Of a DNA stretch of 20,693 nt, positions 10,890 through 19,159 are shown piece after piece. A program made the position numbers and the translations under genes. Positions within the stretch are counted from its first letter, which is position 1, and every line of letters starts with the position of its first letter. The notes under the pieces were generated by a model that saw only the letters and a program-made list of their open reading frames with translations, had not been told where the DNA came from and ran no database searches. The DNA is from Dimorphilus gyrociliatus (taxonomy: Eukaryota; Annelida; Polychaeta; Dinophilidae). The stretch covers positions 1-20,693 of the forward strand of contig CAJFCJ010000188.1 of NCBI GenBank assembly GCA_904063045.1, given 5' to 3'.

Positions 10890-11440
10890 AGAAAGTTAGG
10901 ACCATAAATTCCACATGGATCATGCTTGAATGATCCTACCCATTAAGATTATAAGGAATCCATTTTGCTCAAATCTTTCTCTACCCAGCTCCTTAATCAT
11001 TTTTCCAACAGCCTTTCGACAAATATCCAATTTTTCACTGATTCATCTATAAGGGATACTACAGAAAACGTCCACAAATCACTGCTTTTACCCTAACCCT
11101 AACCTAGCCCTTAGCTGTACCTAACCTTTTCCATTACCCCTAACCCTCATAGGAGATCCTCCTAACTACAAATCATTTGCTGTTTTCTTTTGCCTAACCA
11201 TTTCTCAATCCAAATTTTTGTCTTGAAATTTCTCATTTGTGGACGTTTTCTGTCGACCCCCTCTATAAGACATAGTTCGATCTTTCCTGATCATTCATGT
11301 AGGTTACTTCCCTCTTATGGTCTGTTACAGTTGTCTGTGGGCAACCAGATTTTAGAATGTTTTCTTCCTTTTTTATGTTCAAAAAACCTCCACCCAATAA
11401 ATATTTTCAGATTTCCTTTTCCATTTTATCATTAATCTTC
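10890..11440 (-). pseudogene. Possible second Tc1-like transposase fragment split by MITE copy A
   Basis: Read on the minus strand, 11385-11275 gives a stretch with NILKSGCPQTTVTDHKREV, and 11045-10930 gives SEKLDICRKAVGKMIKELG, like the linker and second helix-turn-helix of Tc1/IS630 transposases. MITE copy A (11054-11261) lies between them, and stops interrupt both pieces. The match is by eye and weak; no inverted repeats were found for this fragment. Confidence 0.3.
11054..11261 (+). mobile_element. MITE-like element, copy A (208 bp)
   Basis: Flanked by a perfect 8-bp duplication, TCTATAAG, at 11046-11053 and 11262-11269. One end reads GGATACTACAGAAAACGTCC, the other (reverse complement) GGGGGTCGACAGAAAACGTC, continuing inward as CCACAAAT: clear terminal inverted repeats. 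No coding capacity. The interior has CCCTAACCCTAACC-type telomere-like sequence at about 11090-11105. The 8-bp duplication fits hAT, Merlin, P or Mutator-type transposition; termini starting with GG argue against typical hAT. It lies about 270 bp beyond the stop codon of the NACHT-caspase gene. Confidence 0.85.
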
Positions 11441-11532
11441 TATGAGTAATAATAGCTTGAAATGCATTTATTTTTAGTCTAGAGAACATAGAAATCACGA
11501 GTAGCCAAAGGCAGCAGAGATTAAACATTTTA

Positions 11533-14178
11533 TTAATCGTTAGTCTTAAAAGGATGGAAATAAAATCTATCAAATGATTCGGAATTTTTCACTGGTATTT
11601 GCAAACCTCCTGAACTCGATTTATACCGTTTTAACAGGGAATTAACCGTTTCCATAATATAGGATAATGATTCCTTATGTGCATACGTTTCCATAGCAAT
11701 AACAAAGCATCTGATAAACGGCGAACCTCTTACTGGATTTCGATATGATCCATATTCTAATAGAGAAATTGCTATTAAAAAACGATTAAAATAAAGAGAG
11801 GATTTACTGACTTAGTACTGTGGAGAATGCCATATAAATATCTGCCTTGGGATGAACGTATCTTTCCCCAGTTGTTGCATAATTATCTGTAACAGCATCC
11901 AACTTGTCAACCTGAAGATTTGAAGTATCTTTTGGGTGAAATTCTTGATCTGAAAGATGTATTTAGTGTTGTTAAACTATCTCTTTTAATAGGGAAAGGA
12001 AATATTCTTTATTAATAAAAACCTCCTCTACAACAGTTGAAGAAGAATATCTTTGGTTTATGAATAAGAGAGGGACAATTCTTTCCGTCAAATTCTTCGA
12101 CAAACCTATCATAAAGTATGTATTCTTCATTTTCTAGAAAGAAATGATGTTCATTCCCATGAGTCATAATAAAAAAGATTAAACATCCATAATTGTCTAA
12201 AGTATTTCGAAGTTTTATAACATTTTCTTGGAATTGTTGTGTAGTTAAACAATGTTTCCAAACTTCATAATCGTAGTTAAGAATTTTAAATATTCCAATT
12301 AAATTTCTCACATCCATCTCACTTCCTGCTCTATTCTTTATTGTGTTAAAGATAACTACCTTAGTCTTCTTTAGTCTTGTGTCGTAGGCAGTCTAAAAAA
12401 TTGAATATAATATAGAAAATGTATGACACTACTCAAAACAATACGTGATCTCTCACCTTATCAGTTAGAACTTCAATAGTGTTGAGAGTTGTATCGGTTT
12501 TCACCGTAAATTCAATTTCTGCTCTTTTTTCTGTGATATTAAAAAGAGTGTTGAAAAAAGTTTTTTTTGAATATGAAATATAAATGAATTTACTATAATA
12601 TTCATATAGAGTATAAGGATCTTTTGGCAGTTTGTTTATGCCAACATCTTCCATTGATTTCTTCAATGACCAATACACTTTATCATCCAGATTTTTAATG
12701 TATTCAACAATTGAAGATTGGCTATTCTTTTGAAATAATAAATCTTTCAACAAATCGAAACGTATCGGGGTGTTCTCATCGTTCGGGCCAGTCTTTAAAT
12801 TGGCGTTTGTTACAATGTATTGTGCGCAGATAAACCTTTCAAATTCACTGGAAACGTAACTTAAATAATTTCCCATTCCTAAGGAATTGTTGATGTGAAA
12901 GCTATCTATACCGTCGCTGCAATTGTCCAGATCACTCGTCAAAAGACCATACATGTAATTGGAATTTTTAATTATTTCTGTTGTTTCTATAGGCCTTCCA
13001 AATATTAATTTGTTTATAGTCTGTATTGAGCAATTGTCTATAACACTGTGATGAAAGTTTCCACTGCATTGAACATTTGCCTTGTCCCTGAGAATGTCTA
13101 TTGCTTGCCAGAAGACGTTTTTAATTGAAAATCTGCCTTGTTCGCTTAGATAGCAGATAAGATTACATAACAAAGGACTTGTACAGAGATTAAATAAATG
13201 TCCATTCTTTATTTCATTGTAAAGTTGACAACTCTTTGCCGGAGTGTCGTTGTTTGTCTCTCGAAAGTATTTTTGAAAGAATAAATTAACATTTTCACTT
13301 GAGAATCCTTTAATTTTAAAGATTTTATCAAATATCTCCATAATCCTTTTTCCAGAACTATTTCTCGACCAAACCATAATTGGAAATTTATCTGATAAAG
13401 TTTGAATTATGTCATTAAATATTTTATAATTATCTTCCTGTAAACAATTTAATTCATCAATTAATAAGATGATTTTACGGCGTACGTAAAAGCATTCATT
13501 CGATAGAAAATACTTAAAAAGATCTCTAGTAATCCAAGTTCCTTCTCCAAAATTTTGATTATAGATATTATCCATAATATCTTCACTACTTTTATCAATT
13601 TCTTCAATATTAATCTTTAAAAGTACAAAATCATCCTGAAATATTTGTTCTTCAACACACCATGAATATTGCATTTTGAACGAATGATAAGTTTTCCCGA
13701 ATCCCGCTTCTCCTAAAAATAGGAACTTTTCCCTATCGTATTTAATTTCATTAATGAATTCCATATCGTTATCATTATATATATTATCAGGATTTTGGAG
13801 AGATACTACTCTCAAAGGTGTATAAATATTTTCAAATTTGATGAGATCACTATTTTTTAAAAATTGATGTTTTAAAACGATTTCCAATTTCTTTCTTACT
13901 TCATTTTTAGTTTCAACAATAAATTCAAAATATAAGGTAAAGATTTTCTGATTTATGTTTCTGGAATAATAGTCATGAGAGTGAATCATCACCATAAAAA
14001 ATTTGTTTATGGGAAGAGAAAGAGTAATATCCAATATTCGATCATTGTTACCCTCGATATCTTTCAAGTTAGCCATACCATCTTCCATTAAATGGATTCT
14101 GATAAAATCTCCAGAATGCTCTATGATTTTTTTTATTTGATCTTTAAAGAAAACTAACACTGGATTTTTCTTTGACAT
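11533..14178 (-). CDS. NACHT-caspase fusion protein (NLR-like)
   Basis: Exons are 14178-12457, 12392-12023, 11949-11812 and 11771-11533; introns are 64, 73 and 40 bp and all phases agree, giving 822 aa. Residues 1-130 match no domain I know. The NACHT NTPase has Walker A GEAGFGKT (about 156-163), Walker B KIILLIDE (about 235-242), a GFSSENV helical segment and the NLR-typical LFNLCTSPLLCNL. Residues about 575-822 are a caspase domain: VVIFN opening strand, catalytic His in MTHGNEH (about 652), catalytic Cys in FNCCRGG (about 695, for the usual QACRG), then the small-subunit motifs PKADIYMAFSTV, YGSYRNPVRGSPFI and a final FYF strand. NACHT proteins are ATP/GTP-dependent oligomerising sensors; caspases are cytosolic cysteine proteases activated by proximity. 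No CARD, death domain or LRR is seen. The start is the first ATG in frame; an acceptor-like CCCAG just upstream allows a 5' intron. Confidence 0.85.
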
Positions 14179-14447
14179 TGAAATGAATTTCTGGGATAAT
14201 GTTATTTTCAACACTCAGCTTTCTCACCTGCTACAAAAACCATGCTTACAACCATCTCAAAGCATATTTAACCCAACTTTAGAAGTGTTTATAACCACCC
14301 TCTCATTCTATTGTAAGATTAGCTCTAAATTTAGCCTATTTAATTCAGTTCATTTCTGTATTTAACAATTTTCAATGAGTAGTTACATTTAGATGATAAA
14401 TTCAAACTAGTTTTACTAGGTTAGTGCTACATTAAAATAGTAAAATT

Positions 14448-14655
14448 GGGGGCCGACAGAAAACGTCCCCAAATGAGATTTTTGAAAGCAACATTTCGGA
14501 TTGAAAAATGGTTAGGAGGGGTAAAGTAGCTTTTGATTTATAGTTAGGGGGGTTCCATCTAAGGGTTAGGAGCAATCAAAAAGGTTAAGGAGAGACAAGG
14601 GCTAGGTTAGGGTTAGGGTTAAATCATGAATTTGGGGACGTTTTCTGTCGTATCC
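14448..14655 (-). mobile_element. MITE-like element, copy B (208 bp, inverted relative to copy A)
   Basis: Same length and same sequence pattern as copy A on the opposite strand. It is flanked by GTAAAATT at 14440-14447 and 14656-14663 (the direct repeat extends to nine bases with a G that may belong to the element). Ends read GGGGGCCGACAGAAAACGTC and, from the other side, GGATACGACAGAAAACGTCC. Interior GGGTTAGGGTTAGG-type sequence lies at about 14600-14625. It sits about 270 bp upstream of the NACHT-caspase start codon, so it could affect that promoter. Confidence 0.85.
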
Positions 14656-14663
14656 GTAAAATT

Positions 14664-15390
14664 GCCATCTTCTTCAGTCTTTCTTCAGTATGAAGAACAT
14701 TGAAGAGTTCTCAGAAATGGATATTGAGTGGGTTTAAAACCAGTTCATGAAAGTAGGCCCACTTCCTATTTAGTAAATTTATGTTGTAACATATTTTCAT
14801 CATTAATTCAAATTTAAAACTCCCAGTGTTGTATTTTTAATTATTTTTCACCGGTTTTGTCAATAATATAGTGTATTTCTTAGATATATTCAGTCAATTT
14901 ATTGATCTTTTCTCTCTGCTTGTTCGTGTTATTTGTCTGTTTGTCTGTTTGTCTGCTTGTCTGCTTATCTGTCTGCTAACTAATTCGTTTGAAGTGAAGT
15001 TTAAAAAAATTTGTGTCTTTGTAATTATCCATCTTCAGTTATAGAATAAAAGTTCCACTAAGCCTATATCATTCTTGCAAAAATGAACAATAATACTAGT
15101 GCTGACCTCTTTTGGCTTCCTTCCGACTTATAAAATATACATTTTGATGTTTCTAATATTAAGTTGAATTATTAGAATATTATTTATTGATGAGACTCAA
15201 CTTTATCAACAAAGGACAAGTTTGAACATCTTGCAAATTCAAAATGGATGGTGTGAACAATTAGTGATAATATATATATATATATATATAACATAGAGAA
15301 TATATAACAAAAGTGTGTCACGTGTCCAAAGGTATCAAGTCCAAGGACAAATATAAATATCTATTGGCTTATTTAGCTCAATTTGAATTC
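14664..15390. other. Intergenic region with two microsatellites, no gene seen
   Basis: Contains a TCTG/TTTG-type tetranucleotide repeat at about 14935-14977 and a TA dinucleotide repeat at about 15269-15291. No convincing coding frame on either strand. It separates the 5' side of the NACHT-caspase gene from the 3' end of the next minus-strand gene. Confidence 0.6.
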
Positions 15391-17568
15391 TTAAAAAGAA
15401 CTTTGAAAAAGTTGGCAGGTTATGTAATCATTTAAATCTACTTCAGTATTAAATATAAACTTAGATATAACATTTTCAAAATGAACATACTTTTTCTTTT
15501 TACAATGAAGGGTGAGATATGTTTTTATCTCTATGAAAGTAGATGAACATTCTTCATCTAAAATATGCCCGTCATCATTTTGGATAGTTTCCCTAACTAA
15601 ATCCATTAATAACGTTTCATTCATATTCATTCCATCCATTCTTAGGATTAGTGGATTAATCATGTTAATCTTTAAAATTTCTTCATCTTCCACTGTAAAT
15701 TCTAAGAAGGACGATTTTGATCTAATTGGGATAAAAGCGTAGAAATATTTGTCAAACACGCTACAGATAGTTGAAAAATGACTTTGGGAATTGTTTAAGA
15801 TGGTTGTGCTTCTTCTACCTGAAAAGAAAAACTAGTTTGAAAGAAAGAAAGAGGGACAAGAAGGAAAAATATCTTTACCTCTATTATTGAATTTAAAAGA
15901 ATTTTTAGCATTAGGCCAGTAATTTTTTATTAAAATTTGTGTAATATTAACCGGAAGTGGTAATGTTGAATCAATTACACCCAATGTTTTTATATTGCCA
16001 ACTTTGTCAGATGAACTAAACGTCAATTGAGTTGATGTCAACTCCAACGAAAAATAACTCCATTCCAAGCATTTAATCATTGATAGAGACTCGCTAAATT
16101 CAATATTTTTATATTCAGGTTTTAATAATTCTAAAACTGATTGATTGAATGAGTCGTGTCTCACTGAGCAAAAGATGTCATTTTCATCTTTAAAACTAAT
16201 TAGAAGGGAAGCGGAACAAGAGCCTGTTTGTTCACTTTTTACTTGATATCTATAACTTGTAAATTTATCAATTTCTTTATAGTGGAATTGATAATAAATG
16301 ACGTAATTTGTGGATTGGATGCTAAAGATTTTTTCCTTATCCTCTTCTGAAGAAGTATAAAAGATAATAAATAGATTTATTGACAATTTTAACTTACTTA
16401 AAGTAAAAACATCAATGAAACTAATACCAATATAAATTCCTCCATAGATTTCCGATATTTCCAGTTGAACTGAATGTTCTACAAAATTATTTGTATAAGT
16501 CTTACAAATTCTTTCAGAGTTTTCCAATAGATGAATTTGTTGCTGAGGGGCAAAGCTCCATTTGACTCTGACAGTTTTTATATAGTTGACAGAGAATAAT
16601 CTGTAATTTAAAAGAAAAAAGAAATAGAACAATTCTCTTCCCCCTACTTCTACTCTTCCATATTCTCTTCCCTTACCTGTTAGTGATGCAAATCTTTATA
16701 GGTCGCGATGGATACGCAAATGTAACATTTATAAATTTCCCTATACAATCAGTAGAACAAGTTGGTTTCCAACTCTTAAGCATCTCACTCTTCAAAGCAT
16801 CTTTACATGGAGAAGAACTGCCAGACGAGGCTGAACATGTCGCTCCTAAATTATATGAAGCAATATTCTCGTAAATGGAATCGTCAGTTGTTGCATCATC
16901 TGCAAAATCAGAAGAAAAATAAAAGTTAAAAAAAACTGTCTACTTTATATAATTGCGAATTTTTACCATCATAGGCAAATACTAAAATTGAGTTAAATCC
17001 CATTTGGAAGTACATATTAGGAGTTATCTTTGGTTGTAGATGAATATGATCAACAGATGTACCTTGACCATCTTCCATCAAAAAGCAGGTTTCATAAAAA
17101 TTCAAATGATATTCAAAACTTTCACCTTTTCCAAAACTTATATTTATTATTTCTACTTTGTTAGAATTAGCATAAAATCCTTGATTTAGGCAAAAATATA
17201 AAATGTTATAGCCCTTTTTAAAATTAACTTGAATCCATTCAAAAGGGCATGATCCGAGACTGCAATCTGCTGACCAATCATTCATAGTTACAAAGTTTGA
17301 TTTTATTGCATTTTCACAGTGATAACTTAGAGTGTCTACATCGGCTTGATGAGAAGATTCTTGGCAACTTGCCTGGTGTTTTTCATCCGCAATATTTATT
17401 AATTTATGGGAATCTGTTTTTAAAAAAAGTTTAATTACGCTAATGGAATTAAATTGATGTATTAATTAAATAGTTAATTTTATTACTTGATAAGAATCCA
17501 ATTGTATAAGATATTTCAAAGAAATATAGATATTGTAAGAACAAGAATAACTGAAGTAGCTTTATCAT
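15391..17568 (-). CDS. Secreted protein with two discoidin-like modules and a FAMeT-like domain
   Basis: Exons are 17568-17487, 17413-16967, 16899-16677, 16600-16398, 16346-15879 and 15818-15391, with introns of 51-76 bp; phases agree throughout and give 616 aa. The start MIKLLQLFLFLQYLYFF is a signal peptide. Residues about 28-150 and 178-310 look like divergent galactose-binding-like (F5/8 type C, discoidin) modules: INIADEKHQASCQESSHQAD opens the first and ENIASYNLGATCSASSGSSS the second, each with paired Cys. Residues about 320-475 resemble the Methyltransf_FA (FAMeT) domain, with YYQFHY, an EWSYFSLEL strand and the ending DSTLPLPVNITQI. That domain occurs in secreted invertebrate proteins, usually without proven enzyme activity. 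The last 140 residues are unassigned. Likely an extracellular glycan- or protein-binding molecule; this is inference. Domain names come from pattern, not search. Confidence 0.65.
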
Positions 17569-17699
17569 TTGGTCTCTTCTCGTACTTCTTCAACTGACTC
17601 TGAAATGAAATTGTTGGAAAATGTTAGAATATCAATAACATTTTTTTCTCTTTTGTTTAACAGCAACACCAGAGAGAGTTGTTTTACCTTTCTCCGATG

Positions 17700-17880
17700 C
17701 GGCGGAAAATATCTACAAATCAATGTATATGAATTTGTCATTCACATTTCGCAGTTTGATACAGCGACACAACTCAAAGTTCCTTCCAGGCTGCACAGGT
17801 CATGGCTACATTTCATGTTGTTTGTATTAGCAAATGCACTTGAAAAGACTTCAGAATCAAATCGAGTAAATGCACCTTTA
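17700..17880 (-). pseudogene. Possible PAN-like Cys-rich remnant
   Basis: On the minus strand an open stretch reads FDSEVFSSAFANTNNMKCSH, then two-to-three further regularly spaced Cys, like the core of a PAN/apple module. I could not phase it to a start, a stop or the neighbouring secreted gene, whose ATG is at 17568. The plus-strand frame over the same DNA is also open, so coding direction is uncertain. Confidence 0.25.
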
Positions 17881-17929
17881 TCCAAGAATCACTCCAATTC
17901 CTTAGGTACAGAATAAGAAGTAAATGGAG

Positions 17930-18560
17930 TTGCTACAGATCCAGAAATAATTGTTCGAATCATAGAAGGAAATAAACTTATATTTACCAACACATTACTG
18001 AGTATTGCTACTTTAATAAGCAGTTTGATCTACTTTGGTTTGTGAGGTGATTAAAGCCCCTGATCTTGGTATGATAAGGACATATCGGATGTGACAGATA
18101 ACTTCTGCATATCCATGTTTTTCGCTAAACTTAACCTAACCGTTGCCTACCAAAGTCATTCTTGGATAAAGAATATTTGCATCACATATATAAATAAGTC
18201 AAAGGAGAAACAAGATTTATAACAAACACGATTAATCTTTTATAGCAGTTGTATGTATCTTATCTCTGTCAGTATAACTGTATAAAAGTATTGACACAAG
18301 CCTATATGACTTTTATCACAGCTATTAATAAATTCAAAATTATTTAATATCAAAGAATTCATTGTGCAAACTCTTGCAATTCAGTTTGCTTTGATCATTA
18401 GTTTGAACTTTGCCAAAATATAAATAAATATGTAGAGATATAGTAATAGTTTTGAATTAAAATGTTGTCTTTTTTATGTTAATGTTGAACTAAAAACACT
18501 ATAATTTTTTGAAATAATGAAATATTTGAATGAAAATTGTTGTTGTATTATTAAAGAAAT
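17930..18560. other. Intergenic region, no gene seen
   Basis: AT-rich, with stops in all frames at short intervals. No RNA gene, repeat array or clear promoter was recognised. Confidence 0.5.
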
Positions 18561-18563
18561 TCT

Positions 18564-19084
18564 TTAAACTATTTTATACCAACCACAATTTTCAATTGGA
18601 TCATAATGATCGTAAGTTGCAGAGGTTACAAACAAATTAGGATGTGTATGCCTTGATACATCATTGAAATAACAAGTATTTGATGAGTTGCTATAATCTA
18701 TTGACCTTGAATAAGAAAAATTGTTTAACTTTATCAGCAATTGAATTGTCAGAGTATGGAAAAGGGGACAATGATACAAACTTGCATAGTTCATTTTCAG
18801 AACAGTATGCTTTACAATCCTCCACACTTGATACACCATGAAGATAATTGCCAAATTGAGGTATTTCAATTGATCTACCATTTATAAACATACCAGGAAA
18901 AAAGTCATAACAATCTTCTAAATATTTGTATATTTGAAAGAAAAGAAAAATATAGAAAATTCTACTAATAATTCGAAGTTTAAAAACAATGAAAAATCAT
19001 GGACAAACCTGACCAAGATGTTGAGAATGAATGAAAAAATGTAACTATTACAATGATTTGAGGAGGAATAATTGCTTTAGACAT
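18564..19084 (-). CDS. Small secreted PAN/apple-domain protein (one apparent frameshift)
   Basis: Exons are 19084-19009 and 18917-18564, with a 91-bp intron. Exon 1 encodes a signal peptide, MSKAIIPPQIIVIVTFFHSF. Exon 2 begins EDCYDFFPGMFINGRSIEIP and has the PAN/apple pattern: VSSVEDCKAYCSENELCKFV, then, after a frame change, SNTCYFND and a C-terminal GWYKIV. The frame changes in a T5 run (minus strand; plus 18716-18720): removing one T gives a continuous 142-aa protein with the expected Cys spacing. PAN modules bind proteins or carbohydrates in the extracellular space; the ligand cannot be predicted. The break is either a homopolymer sequence error or an early inactivating mutation. Confidence 0.65.
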
Positions 19085-19147
19085 TTTCTCTCTCCTGAAA
19101 AAAATCTGAAAGTGTAAATTTATTAAAACAATTTAAAATCAACAAGA

Positions 19148-19155
19148 CTTTTATA
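19148..19155 (-). promoter_or_regulatory. TATA box of the PAN-domain gene
   Basis: TATAAAAG on the minus strand, about 65 bp upstream of the ATG at 19084, as expected for a short-leader promoter. Confidence 0.5.
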
Positions 19156-19159
19156 CCTA

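Noticed and set aside
11190-11435. Plus-strand 81-codon frame
   Set aside because: It starts inside MITE copy A and crosses its border and target duplication; no domain.
11046-14663. A composite transposon carrying the NACHT-caspase gene
   Set aside because: The two flanking copies have different 8-bp duplications at their own borders, so each inserted alone.
17569-17916. Plus-strand 115-codon frame
   Set aside because: It opens at TTG without an ATG in a sensible place and is antisense to the promoter side of the discoidin gene; no recognisable domain.
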